From Microbacterium sp. VKM Ac-2923 (GTDB lineage: Bacteria; Actinomycetota; Actinomycetes; Actinomycetales; Microbacteriaceae): a DNA stretch of 64,000 nucleotides. The stretch's first letter is position 1. Each line of letters opens with the position of its first letter. Made by a program: the position numbers and the translations under genes. The notes beneath the pieces are model-generated. The model was given only the letters and a program-made list of their open reading frames with translations, was not told the DNA's origin and did no database searches. Of this stretch, positions 42,365 through 52,037 are shown piece by piece. The stretch lies in the NCBI RefSeq assembly GCF_022815605.1, contig NZ_JALGRP010000002.1, positions 124,001-188,000 on the forward strand, read 5' to 3'.

Positions 42365-42577
42365 TCAGCGGTAGCTGCGGTAGCGGCTGGATGCGGCCGC
42401 AGGCGCGGCCACGATCAAAGCGACGACGAGCAGGAAGACTCCTGCATCGCCGTGGGTGATGATCATCACGGCACCGGCCGCCGCCAGGACGATGACCGCC
42501 GTCCAGAGGATCACAGTGGCCAGAGGCGTCGCCCACACCGGCTGGTGGACGACATGGTGTGCGTAAGGGTGTTGCAT
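42365..42577 (-). CDS. Small two-helix membrane protein
   Basis: A 70-residue protein with a His-rich N-terminus (MQHPYAHHVVHQPVW) and two hydrophobic helices (about 18-36 and 45-60), ending in a basic SSRYRSYR tail. The ribosome site GGAG lies very close to the ATG. No family is recognised. It converges on tRNA-Met. The 290 bases to the next gene contain its upstream region and the promoter at 42770. Confidence 0.65.
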   Translation of the reverse strand: MQHPYAHHVVHQPVWATPLATVILWTAVIVLAAAGAVMIITHGDAGVFLLVVALIVAAPAAASSRYRSYR

Positions 42578-42769
42578 TGCTCCTCGCCTTCGAGTTGCTA
42601 TGAAGTGCCTGCCTAGGGGGATGCGGCAGGATCGCGCCGGACCACGACGTCGATTGCGTCGATGTTATGACCTTTTCGCTTCTCGGACGTACCGCTTGCG
42701 CGTGTCGCGTACGAATATGTCCGCGCGTCACCACGCGAATGCACCGCCGCGCGTCTAGCAAGGTCTCAC

Positions 42770-42798
42770 TTGTCCCCCATTCGGTGGACACGTAAGAT
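42770..42798 (+). promoter_or_regulatory. Promoter of the small Cys-rich protein gene
   Basis: TTGTCC (42770-42775), 17-base spacer, TAAGAT (42793-42798). A leader of about 65 bases would follow before the ATG at 42870. Confidence 0.65.
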
Positions 42799-42869
42799 CA
42801 GCGGAGTCGGTTCGAAGTGTTCCATCGAGAACGCGAATCGGCCAAGGGGGATGGGGAAAGCGTTGAACG

Positions 42870-43037
42870 ATGTTTGCACCACTTGCATACGCGAGGAATC
42901 TCGTGGATAGATTTCTGTACGGAGCGACCGAGGTGTCGTGCGAGACGTGCGGCGACTCGGTGCGACCCAGTCACGCGGTGTGGCGCAGTCGCCGGTCCTA
43001 CTGCTCTGCGGCGCACGAGCACGCGGATCAGCTCTGA
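42870..43037 (+). CDS. Small zinc-ribbon-like protein (55 aa)
   Basis: A short frame encodes MFAPLAYARNLVDRFLYGAT followed by a Cys-rich part: SCETCGDSV, then RRSYCSAAHEHADQL. The CxxC plus C and downstream His residues form a plausible single zinc knuckle of treble-clef type. An amphipathic N-terminal helix may mediate contacts. A good promoter (42770) and a GGGGA leader motif support expression. It converges on the Dabb gene with 19 bases between stops. Function is unknown; it could be a ribosome- or transcription-associated factor. Confidence 0.65.
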   Translation: MFAPLAYARNLVDRFLYGATEVSCETCGDSVRPSHAVWRSRRSYCSAAHEHADQL

Positions 43038-43056
43038 CGGACCGGCCTCGTCCGGG

Positions 43057-43347
43057 TCAGCGCGTCGGCTCTTCCCAGTCGCCGACCCACCAGTCCGAGA
43101 TCCGTGCCATGAGGTCGACGGCGTGACGATGGGCATCCGAGGTTTTCCACTCCTGGAAGTCCGCGGAGTCGGCGAAGGTCCCGTCCTCGACGATGATCGT
43201 GCCTTTGCGTTCGTCGAGCGACGTCGCGACGGTCCACGAAACGACGAGGCGATGCACGCCGAGCTTCCGCAGGCTCATCGTGGCGTCTGAGATGTCGTCG
43301 CTGTCGACACCATCTCTCACGCGGAACAGCACGACGTGGCGGAACAT
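43057..43347 (-). CDS. Dabb (stress-responsive A/B barrel) domain protein
   Basis: A 96-residue protein of the Dabb family: [14 protein letters not shown] at the start and DFQEWKTSDAHRHAVDLM near the end. The fold is a dimeric ferredoxin-like barrel, with roles ranging from cyclases to unknown stress proteins. Its start overlaps the fcl stop by one base (TGATG), so it is translated with the GDP-fucose genes. A direct role in sugar metabolism is not established. Confidence 0.88.
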   Translation of the reverse strand: MFRHVVLFRVRDGVDSDDISDATMSLRKLGVHRLVVSWTVATSLDERKGTIIVEDGTFADSADFQEWKTSDAHRHAVDLMARISDWWVGDWEEPTR

Positions 43348-44330
43348 CAGCCCCGGAGCGACTGGACGTGGTCGCGGTACCAGGCGACCGTCCGTTCCAT
43401 CCCCTCTTCGAGAGGAATCGATGCCGTCCACCCTGCTGCGGTGAGCGTCGAAACGTCAAGCAGCTTCTGAGGCGTGCCGTCGGGCTTGGAGGTGTCCCAC
43501 TCGGTGGCACCGGTGAATCCCGTGACCCGGGCGATCGTCTCGGCGATCTCTCCTATCGTGACGTCGGAACCGGTGCCGACGTTGACCTGACCGGGCCCGT
43601 CGTAGTGCTCCATCAGGTGCAGACACGCATCTGCCATGTCATCCGCGTGAAGGAACTCGCGGCGAGGCGCACCGGTACCCCAATTGGTGACGGTGCTCGA
43701 TCCTGCCTTCGTCGCCTCGTCGTACCGACGGATCAGCGCCGGCAGCACGTGCGACCCCCGCGGCGAGAAGTTGTCGTTGGGCCCGTACAGGTTGGTCGGC
43801 ATCGCGCTGATCCACGGAAGCCCGTACTGACGGCGCACGGCCTGCGTCTGGAGGATGCCGGCGATCTTCGCGATCGCGTACGCGTCGTTCGTCGGTTCCA
43901 AGTGACCGGTCAACAGCGAGTCCTCGCGGATCGGCTGTTCGGCGAACTTCGGATAGATGCAGGACGAACCGAGGAAAAGCACCCGCTCGACCTCGTTCGC
44001 CAGTGCTGCATCCAGCACATTGACCTGAATGCGAATGTTCTCGCTGAGGAAATCGACCGGGTAGGTCGAGTTCGCCAGAATCCCGCCGACTTTGGCCGCG
44101 GCCAAGACGACGTAACGGGGCTTGATCTCGGCCATATAGGCGAAGACGGCCTCGCGATCCTTCAGATCGAGTTCTGCCGACGTCTTCCCGACGACATTCG
44201 CGAATCCTCCGGCCTGGAGCCGGCGTACGATGGCCGATCCCACCAGGCCGCGGTGACCGGCGACATAGAACGTCGCGTCGCGATCGAGCTCGCCCGGCAT
44301 GTACGTCACCCCGTCGACGGCTGTCGTCAC
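43347..44330 (-). CDS. fcl: GDP-L-fucose synthase
   Basis: Fcl epimerises and reduces GDP-4-keto-6-deoxymannose to GDP-L-fucose with NADPH. The 327-residue SDR-type enzyme has [16 protein letters not shown], the active-site [21 protein letters not shown] (catalytic Tyr-Lys) and [11 protein letters not shown]. The GTG at 44330 overlaps the gmd stop in GTGA, so translation is coupled; ATG 44300 is an alternative start. With Gmd it supplies the fucose donor for the adjacent polysaccharide genes. Confidence 0.96.
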   Translation of the reverse strand: MTTAVDGVTYMPGELDRDATFYVAGHRGLVGSAIVRRLQAGGFANVVGKTSAELDLKDREAVFAYMAEIKPRYVVLAAAKVGGILANSTYPVDFLSENIRIQVNVLDAALANEVERVLFLGSSCIYPKFAEQPIREDSLLTGHLEPTNDAYAIAKIAGILQTQAVRRQYGLPWISAMPTNLYGPNDNFSPRGSHVLPALIRRYDEATKAGSSTVTNWGTGAPRREFLHADDMADACLHLMEHYDGPGQVNVGTGSDVTIGEIAETIARVTGFTGATEWDTSKPDGTPQKLLDVSTLTAAGWTASIPLEEGMERTVAWYRDHVQSLRG

Positions 44331-45376
44331 GCGCGAGCTCCCACGAGTTCGCGATTGCTCCAGCTGGGCAGCGAGACCGTGTCGATCCATTTCGCCCCCT
44401 GTTCCAGCGCGATGGTGTCGGCGTCGACCATGAGCCGGGCGAGTTCGTCGCCGTGGACGGCCGGCACCCAGCCGAGCTTGTCGGCCGCCTTGCTCGGGTC
44501 GCCGATGAGGGCGTCGACCTCGGTCGGGCGCAGGTAACGCTCGTCGAAGCGCACGTACTCGGCCCAGTCGAGCCCGACGTGACCGAATGCCACCTCGAGG
44601 AAGTCCTTGATGGTGAAGCCGACGCCCGTCGCGAGAACGAAGTCCTCAGGGGTGTCGGCCTGCAACATCCGCCACATGCCCTCGACGTACTCGGCGGCGT
44701 AGCCCCAGTCGCGGATCGAGTCGAGGTTGCCGAGGTAGAGGTGATTCTCCTCCCCCGCCTTGATGCGCGCGACCGCTCGCGTGATCTTGCGTGTCACGAA
44801 CGTCTCGCCGCGACGGGGCGACTCGTGATTGAACAGGATGCCGTTGACGGCGAACATGTCGTACGCCTCGCGGTAGTTCTTCGTGATCCAGTAGCTGTAC
44901 AGCTTCGCCGCCGCGTACGGGGAACGCGGATAGAACGGGGTCTCCTCGTTCTGCGGGGGCGGCGTCGCCCCGTAGAGCTCCGACGTGGACGCCTGGTAGA
45001 ACTTCGTCTGGATACCGGCGAGGCGCACCGCCTCCAACAGCCGGATGGTCCCGGTGCCCGTGGTGTCGGCGGTGTGCTCCGGTTCGTCGAACGAGACGCG
45101 CACGTGCGACTGGGCGGCGAGGTTGTAGACCTCGTCGGGGTCGATCTGGCTCAGCAGCGTGACCATGCGCGCGCCGTCGGACAGGTCGCCGTAGTGGAGG
45201 AACAGCTTGGCCTGCGGGTCGTGCGGGTCGACGTACAGGTGGTCGATGCGGTGGGTGTTGAAGGTCGACGCGCGGCGGATCAGCCCGTGCACCTCGTAGC
45301 CCTTCGACAGCAGGAGTTCCGCCAGGTAGGAACCGTCCTGGCCGGTGATGCCGGTGATGAATGCACGCTTCGTCAA
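44327..45376 (-). CDS. gmd: GDP-mannose 4,6-dehydratase
   Basis: Gmd makes GDP-4-keto-6-deoxy-D-mannose, the first step to GDP-L-fucose. The 349-residue enzyme has [20 protein letters not shown] (NADP site), [30 protein letters not shown] (Tyr-Lys) and [16 protein letters not shown]. It lies 31 bases downstream of the GT4 gene on the same strand. GDP-mannose synthesis genes are not in the window. Confidence 0.98.
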   Translation of the reverse strand: MTKRAFITGITGQDGSYLAELLLSKGYEVHGLIRRASTFNTHRIDHLYVDPHDPQAKLFLHYGDLSDGARMVTLLSQIDPDEVYNLAAQSHVRVSFDEPEHTADTTGTGTIRLLEAVRLAGIQTKFYQASTSELYGATPPPQNEETPFYPRSPYAAAKLYSYWITKNYREAYDMFAVNGILFNHESPRRGETFVTRKITRAVARIKAGEENHLYLGNLDSIRDWGYAAEYVEGMWRMLQADTPEDFVLATGVGFTIKDFLEVAFGHVGLDWAEYVRFDERYLRPTEVDALIGDPSKAADKLGWVPAVHGDELARLMVDADTIALEQGAKWIDTVSLPSWSNRELVGARA

Positions 45377-45407
45377 AGTACTTGTACCGATCTCGTTGGG
45401 GGTCAGA

Positions 45408-46664
45408 TCAATGAACGCGCTCAGCGCCTACGGGGGCGGTCAGATTGTCGAGAAGACTACAGAACCGATCGATCGCATTTGTTTCCTCTAAAACCGTCTC
45501 TTTGTAACGTTTTCCGCTCGCACCGAACCGACGGCATCCATCGCGGTCGGCTGCGAGGACCTTCGCGCCGTCCAGAATCGCTCCCGCGCTGCCTGCCGCA
45601 ACGACCAGACCCGCCCCTGCCGCGGTCACTTCCTGAGCGGTGATGCCCGTGGCATCGGTCGCCGCGAGCACGGGCCGGCCTGATGCGAAATACGACGTGA
45701 GTTTGCTGGGGACGGCCATTTCTGCCACACCGGGGAGCTCATTGACGAGCAGGATGTCGGCCGATTGCAGCGTCTCGGCGAACGCCATGTCGTCCAATGG
45801 CGGCAGGATCTGCGTCGTTGTCGGATGCTCATCGATGCGCTGCTGGAGCTCGTCGCGTTGGGCGCCATTGCCGACCAGGACGAAACGTACCCGCTCGCCG
45901 CGCTCGTGAGCCAGTCGACCGGCATCGACGACGTGGTGGAGTCCCTGTTTGACCCCCATGTTGCCGGTGTGGACCACGACGACGTCGTCATCGGACCACC
46001 CGTGCGCGCGCCGGACAGCGGACACATCCACGGGCGGCATCGGTGGAAGGTGAGTCCAGTTGCGGACGACGACGATGCGCTCGCGCGGGATCCCGAAGTC
46101 GTGATGGACGCGGTCGGCGAAGCGGTCGTGGATCACGACGATGGTCGACGCTGAGCGCAGCAGCCAGGCCTCCATGGCGCGAAGGGCGCGCGCGGCGAGC
46201 CCTCCGCCCTGCCCCGTCTCGACGACACCCAGGCCGTACAGGTCTTGGACCCACACCACGAAGGGCGTCTCGCGATGGGTCGCGAGTGCGCGGAGGCGGA
46301 CGATGGCCGACGACAGAAGGGCCGGAGACGCCGCGACGATGGCCGACGGCTGACCCCATCGGACGAACGCCTGGCGCAGCCCGAAGCTCACCTCCGCGAG
46401 CGCGCGGGGCACCAAGGTGGGCCGGCGGGGCACGAAATGCAGGACGCGGTCGACGATGACGCCGTCCATTCTTTCGCGCTTCGACCACTGCCCGTAACCC
46501 GGCGCGATCTTCCACTCCGGATAATGAGGGTGCGCGACGACGGCACGAACTTGGCGCCCGCGCCGCGCGAGCCCGGCAGCCATTGCACCGGTGTACGGGG
46601 AGATTCCCGTAGTCTCCGGGGGGTAGTTCAATCCGAAGACGAGAGTTTGCGAAGATTGGCCCAC
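45408..46664 (-). CDS. Glycosyltransferase family 4 (WbuB-like)
   Basis: A 418-residue GT-B enzyme resembling WbuB-type fucosyltransferases. It begins [20 protein letters not shown], contains [20 protein letters not shown], and has the donor-site [20 protein letters not shown]. The GTG start is 8 nt after a minus-strand TATAGT. It heads the operon with gmd, fcl and Dabb, so a fucosyl transfer is a reasonable inference. It is divergent from the acetyltransferase gene. Confidence 0.9.
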   Translation of the reverse strand: MGQSSQTLVFGLNYPPETTGISPYTGAMAAGLARRGRQVRAVVAHPHYPEWKIAPGYGQWSKRERMDGVIVDRVLHFVPRRPTLVPRALAEVSFGLRQAFVRWGQPSAIVAASPALLSSAIVRLRALATHRETPFVVWVQDLYGLGVVETGQGGGLAARALRAMEAWLLRSASTIVVIHDRFADRVHHDFGIPRERIVVVRNWTHLPPMPPVDVSAVRRAHGWSDDDVVVVHTGNMGVKQGLHHVVDAGRLAHERGERVRFVLVGNGAQRDELQQRIDEHPTTTQILPPLDDMAFAETLQSADILLVNELPGVAEMAVPSKLTSYFASGRPVLAATDATGITAQEVTAAGAGLVVAAGSAGAILDGAKVLAADRDGCRRFGASGKRYKETVLEETNAIDRFCSLLDNLTAPVGAERVH

Positions 46665-46719
46665 AATGGCCCACTATACGGCTAGACAAAAGCATTGCAC
46701 CGACCAAGAAAGGGGCGGC
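46665..46719. promoter_or_regulatory. Divergent promoter region in the polysaccharide locus
   Basis: The 55 bases between two divergent starts must drive both halves of the locus. ACTATA at 46673-46678 reads TATAGT on the minus strand, 8 nt before the GT4 start. On the plus strand TATACG (46675) and TAGACA (46683) are candidate -10 boxes for the acetyltransferase operon. Confidence 0.5.
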
Positions 46720-47295
46720 ATGAACAGCAGCCCGGTGATCGATCTTTCGAAAGCCCCCGGGGAACAAGCCGCCTGGGACCAGCCGACCTGGAAGGTGTAT
46801 CTTTGGGCCATCTGCGAGCTGATTTTCGTCACTAACCCCTGGCAGATCAGCTCGGCCGTCCGCATTTCCGTCTTGCGCGCTTTCGGTGCTCGCATCGGCC
46901 AGGGTGTCATTTTCCGCCCCCGCACCCGTGTGAAATTTCCGTGGAAGCTGCACGTCGGCGATCGCTCCTGGATCGGCGAGGGCGTCTGGTTCCACAACCA
47001 GGACGACATCCACATCGGGCACGACGTCGTGGTCTCGCAGGAGACGTTCGTCACCGCCGGCAGCCACGCCCACCGGCGCGACATGGCCCTCATCACTCGG
47101 CCGGTGCACATCGAGGACGGCGCGTGGGTGACCTCGCGCTGCGTCATCCTCGGCGGGGCGCGGATCGGTCGCAACTGCGTGATCACCCCTCTCAGCGTCG
47201 TCGACGGCCGCCCCGTGCCCGCCGGTGAGATCTGGGGCGGCAATCCCCTGGCCTACGTGGCGGATCGCGTCCTCGAGGATGGTCGGCGCCCGTGA
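46720..47295 (+). CDS. WcaF-like polysaccharide O-acetyltransferase
   Basis: A 191-residue left-handed beta-helix acyltransferase. It has DQPTWKVYLWAICELIFVTN at the front, as in WcaF/WcaB colanic-acid enzymes, then hexapeptide repeats (IGQGVIFRPRTRVKF, IGEGVWFHNQDDIHIGHDV) and the active-site His in TAGSHAHRRD. It should transfer acetyl from acetyl-CoA to a sugar of the exopolysaccharide. The ATG follows AAGGGG. Its stop overlaps the next GTG start. Confidence 0.93.
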   Translation: MNSSPVIDLSKAPGEQAAWDQPTWKVYLWAICELIFVTNPWQISSAVRISVLRAFGARIGQGVIFRPRTRVKFPWKLHVGDRSWIGEGVWFHNQDDIHIGHDVVVSQETFVTAGSHAHRRDMALITRPVHIEDGAWVTSRCVILGGARIGRNCVITPLSVVDGRPVPAGEIWGGNPLAYVADRVLEDGRRP

Positions 47296-48413
47296 AGATC
47301 GCCCACGTCGTCACCTTCACCTCCGCCGACGGCGCGTTCGGCGGCCCGACCCGTGTCGCCCTGGGACAGGCGAAGGCCCTCGCGAAACGGGGGCACGAAG
47401 TCACCGTTTACGCGGGCGCACCGGCCGGCGAGGCGAAAGACATCCGGCAAGACGGCTACCGGCTACGAACGTTCCCCGTCGTGAGGGTGGCCCCTTTCGG
47501 CGGCTTTGCGGCTCTGTGGCCGCGCGGCCTGCGATCGGCGCTCGCCGCCAACGCCCGCAGCACAGACGTCGCTCACATCCACCTCGCTCGCGACCTGGCG
47601 ACCCTTCCGGCAGCGCTCACGCTCGGACGACTCGGTGTTCCGTACGTCACGCAGAGTCATGGAATGATCGACGACTCCGACAAGCGATCCGCCGCACTTC
47701 TCGACCGGCTAGCGACGAGACGTGCACTGTCGAGATCGGCGAGTTGGCTCCTGCTGACGGATGCCGAGGGAACTGATCTCGCTCGCATGGCAACCCCGAG
47801 GCGAACGACTCCGATCCGTAACGGGATCGAGGAGACTCCGCTGAGTTCCCTCGCCGATCGGTCACACACCGTTCTGTTTCTCGCGCGGCTACACAAGCGC
47901 AAACGTCCGCTCGCCTTCGTGCAGATGGCGCAGATGCTGTCGGAACGGCTGCCTCGAGCGCGCTTTCTCATCGTCGGACCGGACGAGGGCGAGGGCCCCG
48001 CCGTTGCTCGAGCTATCGAGTCAGCGGGGTTGGGAGACAGGCTCGAATGGGTCGGCGCTATACCTCCCGCGGAGACGATGTCAGCCATGTCGGATGCACG
48101 CGTTTACGTTCTTCCCGCCGTCAACGAGGTCTTCCCCATGTCGATATTGGAAGCTTTTGCAGCAGGCACGCCGGTGGTGACCACCTCGTCACTCGGTATC
48201 GCGGACGAATGCCAGCGATTCGGCGCGGCCATCATCACCGACGGCACCGCCCAACAGCTGGCAGATGCCACCTTGGCCGCCTACACCGACATCGACAGGG
48301 CTACGGCGCTTCGGGCCGGCGCGCGCGAGTATCTGCGTAGCGAACTCGACGTGGACGACGTGGCATCGACGCTCGAGCATGAGTACATCGCATCACTGAG
48401 TGCCCCCCGATGA
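47292..48413 (+). CDS. Glycosyltransferase family 4
   Basis: A 373-residue GT-B enzyme. It starts IAHVVTFTSADGAFGGPTRV, typical of GT4 acceptor-loop sequences. It contains the phosphate-binding region VLFLARLHKRKRPLAFVQMA and the donor-binding PAVNEVFPMSILEAFAAGTP. It is coupled to the acetyltransferase by GTGA. Sugar specificity is unknown. Confidence 0.93.
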   Translation: MKIAHVVTFTSADGAFGGPTRVALGQAKALAKRGHEVTVYAGAPAGEAKDIRQDGYRLRTFPVVRVAPFGGFAALWPRGLRSALAANARSTDVAHIHLARDLATLPAALTLGRLGVPYVTQSHGMIDDSDKRSAALLDRLATRRALSRSASWLLLTDAEGTDLARMATPRRTTPIRNGIEETPLSSLADRSHTVLFLARLHKRKRPLAFVQMAQMLSERLPRARFLIVGPDEGEGPAVARAIESAGLGDRLEWVGAIPPAETMSAMSDARVYVLPAVNEVFPMSILEAFAAGTPVVTTSSLGIADECQRFGAAIITDGTAQQLADATLAAYTDIDRATALRAGAREYLRSELDVDDVASTLEHEYIASLSAPR

Positions 48414-48555
48414 GGCAGCCTCATCCCGGCGTCCCGTCGAAGCCGACCGCAGTACTCCTGCCCTGACGTTCCGTGCGGGCGCTCGGACCTCAGCGCTCAC
48501 AATCTCGCACAGACCACTTACCGATCATTCTCGCCTCACGCCTGAACGGAAAGCC

Positions 48556-49680
48556 ATGAAGCCCACTCGTCCCGACGTCATCGCCGTGGTGCAACCTTTC
48601 GTACCCACCTACCGCAAACCCCTCTTCGATGCCATTGACGCGGAGTTGCGGACGCGCGGTCTGCGCCTCGAGGTCTGGCATGACTTCCCCAAGGGCCGTG
48701 TTGCTGCTCGCGGCAACGCGGACCGAGGCTCGTGGAGTGTGCCGATCAGGCAGAGGCGTCTTTCCATCGGTCGACGCAACGTGACCTTCCGATCGGTCCA
48801 CTCAGACGCGCGGCGGGTGCGTGCAGTGATCGCCGGATTGGCGAGCACGAACCTTGAAACCTACGCGCTAGCGGTGGACCCTCGCGTGAATCTCATGCTG
48901 TGGGGACACGGGAAGAACTTCACCGCGTCCAACAGCGGGTTGGACTCTCGCATCGAGCGATGGCTCGCCGATCGCTCGTCTCACGTCTTCACCTACACGG
49001 AGGAGGGCAAAGATCATGTCGTCGGACGCGGCCTGCCCGACCACATGGTGACAGTCGTGGTGAACACCACCGACACGGCCTCGCTGCGACGCGAGAAACA
49101 CGCGACGACTCCGGAGATGTCCCGGGCCCTTCGTGACCGCTTCGATCTTGGTACGTCTCGCGTTGCCCTCTTCGTCGGAGCCTTCGATGCTCCCAAGCAG
49201 TTGCCTTTTCTCATCTCCGCCATGGACATCGTTGTGCGGGACCATCCGGACGTTGTCCTGGTCATGGCCGGTGCCGGACCCGATGATGCCGTGGTCCACG
49301 CCTTGGCGGAAAGTCGACCGTACGTGCGGGTGATCGGGCGACTCGAGGCATCCGAACTCGCGCAGTTCTCAACGATCACGGACCTCCTCGTGATGCCCGG
49401 CCGAGTCGGACTCGTCGCGGTCGATGCATTGGCCCTCGGCCTTCCTATCGCAACGACTTCCTACCCGTTCCACGCCCCAGAAGCGCGTTACCTGTCTGCC
49501 GGAACCGACTCGCTATGGACGAAGTTTGAGATCGAGGACTACGCGCGGGGGGTCTCAGGTCTGTTCTCTGGTCGTGAGGAGCTCTCGCGGCTGAGCAGCG
49601 GTGCCGCAGCGAAGGGCGCCGGGTTCTCGGTCGAAGCAAGCGCGCGACGATTCGCCGACGGTATCCTGCGGGGCCTCTGA
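48556..49680 (+). CDS. Glycosyltransferase (GT-B fold)
   Basis: A 374-residue protein with a GT4-like C-terminal half: VALFVGAFDAPKQLPFLISA, then the nucleotide site LLVMPGRVGLVAVDALALGL. The N-terminal half (VIAVVQPFVPTYRKPLFDAI) is typical of enzymes that act on lipid-linked oligosaccharides. An in-frame ATG upstream would overlap the preceding gene; ATG 48556 fits the domain start and has GGAAAG upstream. Confidence 0.88.
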   Translation: MKPTRPDVIAVVQPFVPTYRKPLFDAIDAELRTRGLRLEVWHDFPKGRVAARGNADRGSWSVPIRQRRLSIGRRNVTFRSVHSDARRVRAVIAGLASTNLETYALAVDPRVNLMLWGHGKNFTASNSGLDSRIERWLADRSSHVFTYTEEGKDHVVGRGLPDHMVTVVVNTTDTASLRREKHATTPEMSRALRDRFDLGTSRVALFVGAFDAPKQLPFLISAMDIVVRDHPDVVLVMAGAGPDDAVVHALAESRPYVRVIGRLEASELAQFSTITDLLVMPGRVGLVAVDALALGLPIATTSYPFHAPEARYLSAGTDSLWTKFEIEDYARGVSGLFSGREELSRLSSGAAAKGAGFSVEASARRFADGILRGL

Positions 49681-49704
49681 TGGAGACCGAGGTGACGACC
49701 GCCC

Positions 49705-50934
49705 GTGGCTAGTTCCAAACGGATCGCCGGTCAGTTCGCGTGGGCGTCTGCCAGCCGTGTCGGCGCGGCTCTCCTGCAGGCGCTCCTGTTCATCCTCGCG
49801 GCAAGGGCCGTCCCACCGGCTGAGTTCGGCGTCCTAGCGGCCATGCTCGGGGTGACGACCCTTCTGCAGACGATCTTCGACATGGGCGTGCAGACGTTCA
49901 CGACTCGTGAACGCGCCGCGCGCGGTGACGTCGGGGCAATCGCAACCGCGCTTCGTTTCAACGCGCGCACCTCGGTGCTTCTCGCTGTCGTGGCAGCCGC
50001 GATCATCGTGGGAGCTGCCCTCGTCGTGGACCCCGCGTTCGCCCTGATGCTCCCGCTCGCGGTGTGGGTCAGTGCGGAACGGACGGCCGACGTGCGGCTG
50101 ACGATATCGTTCGCCGACGGCGACGTCCGTGGCAACGCCATCAATCTCCTCAGCCGCCGGGCTCTGGCCATCGTGCTCTTCTTGGCCCTGGTCTTCGTCA
50201 GTGTCGAGCCGCTCCTGTCGTACGCCTTCGCCGTAGCCATCGCCGCAATCGGGTCTTCCATCTTCGCCAATCTCTATGTGCGCGGCCGTGTGACCGCTGT
50301 ACCCGATATGAGTTACCGACAGCTGATGCGAGCGAGCTGGCCCTACTGGCTGAACTCGGTGGCGACGCAGGCGCGCAACCTCGATTCGGCGATAACGGCG
50401 GGCTTCGCCGGCGCGGTCGAGGCCGGATTCTTCTCGGTCGCCAGCCGACTCACCAGTCCTCTGCGCATTCTCCCCACGACACTGTCCAGCGTCCTCCTGC
50501 CAAATGCGGCCAAGTCAGATGGGTCTCGCGCGGACACCATCGCTCTGCTGCGGCTCGCCGGGCTCGCCTGGACCGCGACAACGGCGCTGTACGTCGCCCT
50601 GATACTCACGGCCCCGTGGTTCGTGCCCCTGCTGCTCGGCGCCGATTACGCCGGTTCGGTCTCCGCCGTCCAGATCGTCATCGCCGGGCTTCCTTTCGCC
50701 GCGCTCATCTCGCTTCTGTCGTCCATCCTCCAGGGCCACGGTCGTAAACATTTCGTCGCGACAGTCTCCACGGTCTCCGTCATCGCATGCCTGGCGATGG
50801 TCGCCCTCGGCTCATCCGCGTGGGGTGCCGAGGGTGCCGCCGCTGCTTTGACGGTGAACTTCGTGGCGCAGTCGATCGCTATCACGATCGGCTTCTACAT
50901 CTACGTCTGGAAAGGGACGGGAGAAAACACGTGA
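49705..50934 (+). CDS. Wzx-type oligosaccharide flippase
   Basis: A 409-residue membrane protein of the MATE/MOP superfamily with about 12-14 helices. The N-terminal RIAGQFAWASASRVGAALLQ and the TERERA loop (FTTRERAARGD) match the polysaccharide transporter family. It should flip lipid-linked repeat units across the membrane in a Wzx/Wzy pathway. The last helix is followed by a short KGTGENT tail, whose stop overlaps the next GTG. Confidence 0.9.
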   Translation: MASSKRIAGQFAWASASRVGAALLQALLFILAARAVPPAEFGVLAAMLGVTTLLQTIFDMGVQTFTTRERAARGDVGAIATALRFNARTSVLLAVVAAAIIVGAALVVDPAFALMLPLAVWVSAERTADVRLTISFADGDVRGNAINLLSRRALAIVLFLALVFVSVEPLLSYAFAVAIAAIGSSIFANLYVRGRVTAVPDMSYRQLMRASWPYWLNSVATQARNLDSAITAGFAGAVEAGFFSVASRLTSPLRILPTTLSSVLLPNAAKSDGSRADTIALLRLAGLAWTATTALYVALILTAPWFVPLLLGADYAGSVSAVQIVIAGLPFAALISLLSSILQGHGRKHFVATVSTVSVIACLAMVALGSSAWGAEGAAAALTVNFVAQSIAITIGFYIYVWKGTGENT

Positions 50935-52037
50935 ACAGGTCTCAACGCCCCCGCCAGATTTTCTGCACGATCGCCGCTCAGCACGACAACCTCGGCGACA
51001 TCATCATTCGCCAGCGCATGGTCGATCTCATCACCGCCCCCGACGCGCGTTTGCACGTCAGCGTCGGGAAGATGCCGCAGCCATACATCGATGCTTTCGA
51101 TCTTCCCGACGATGCGAAGAAGTATCCGACGACCAGGGGATTCGTCGTCGCGTTCGTCACGTCCGCGCTCAGGAGGCGGACTGCGGTCGTCTTTCCTCCC
51201 GGCCCCTATCCCCTCACGTCGTGGCGATCGGCGGGCCGGGGTGTTCTGGCCATCACCATGAGCCTGCTCGCGAGGACGACCGGCGGAGCATCGGTCACGG
51301 TCGGCAAATCGGTCCGCGGTCGCCACCGTGGCGCGCGCGCGGTCGAGAAGGTCCTCATTCGGATCTCCAACATCTACGTGGCGAGGGATCGACTCAGCGC
51401 GATCTCCGTGGGCGTGCCTATCACCGCCGCTCCCGACCTGGCGCTCTTGGCCTCGCCCTCCGATTCGAGTACTCGACGCTTCGTGCCCCTCTCCTTCCGG
51501 TCCGACCGTCCGCTCGATGTCGAATTCCTCCGCGCGGTCGTCGACTGGGCCCGGACCGAAAGCCTCGTCCCCGTCTTCGTCACGCAGGTCGCGCGTGACG
51601 GTGCGCGCCACGCAGAACATGCCGCGGAGCTCGGAGTAGACCATCTCGAATGGGGTGCGAAGTCTCACCGTCAGCAGCTGATGGACATCACCGCTCTCTA
51701 CTCCGAATCGTCCCTGGTCGTCACCGACCGACTACACGCCGCACTGCTCGGCGTCCTCGGTGGCGCCGTACCCGTGGCCGTGCGTCAGGGAGACTCCCCC
51801 AGCAAGATCGCAGACGCCCTCGATGGGGTGATGCCATATGCCACCCTCGATCGAGAAGACAGATCCGATGTGGTCGAGTCGCTCCATGCCGCGACGAGCT
51901 TGCGCGGGGCCGTCGTCGCGGGCCGGACGGCCGCCCGCGCTCGCTTACTGGAGATCCAGCGGGACGTTCGTCTGGCCACTGGTCTCAGATACTTGCAGCC
52001 TCCAGCTACCGCAACGCCCCCACACCGCGTGGGCTGA
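50931..52037 (+). CDS. Polysaccharide pyruvyl transferase family protein
   Basis: A 368-residue protein of the CsaB/pyruvyl-transferase family (GT-B fold). It shows AAQHDNLGDIIIRQRMVDLI near the N-terminus, ISVGVPITAAPDLALL, and VTDRLHAALLGVLGGAVPVA. The family uses phosphoenolpyruvate to make ketal-pyruvated sugars. Its GTG start is coupled to the flippase gene. The 3' end overlaps the convergent wzy gene by 32 bases. Confidence 0.88.
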   Translation: MNRSQRPRQIFCTIAAQHDNLGDIIIRQRMVDLITAPDARLHVSVGKMPQPYIDAFDLPDDAKKYPTTRGFVVAFVTSALRRRTAVVFPPGPYPLTSWRSAGRGVLAITMSLLARTTGGASVTVGKSVRGRHRGARAVEKVLIRISNIYVARDRLSAISVGVPITAAPDLALLASPSDSSTRRFVPLSFRSDRPLDVEFLRAVVDWARTESLVPVFVTQVARDGARHAEHAAELGVDHLEWGAKSHRQQLMDITALYSESSLVVTDRLHAALLGVLGGAVPVAVRQGDSPSKIADALDGVMPYATLDREDRSDVVESLHAATSLRGAVVAGRTAARARLLEIQRDVRLATGLRYLQPPATATPPHRVG

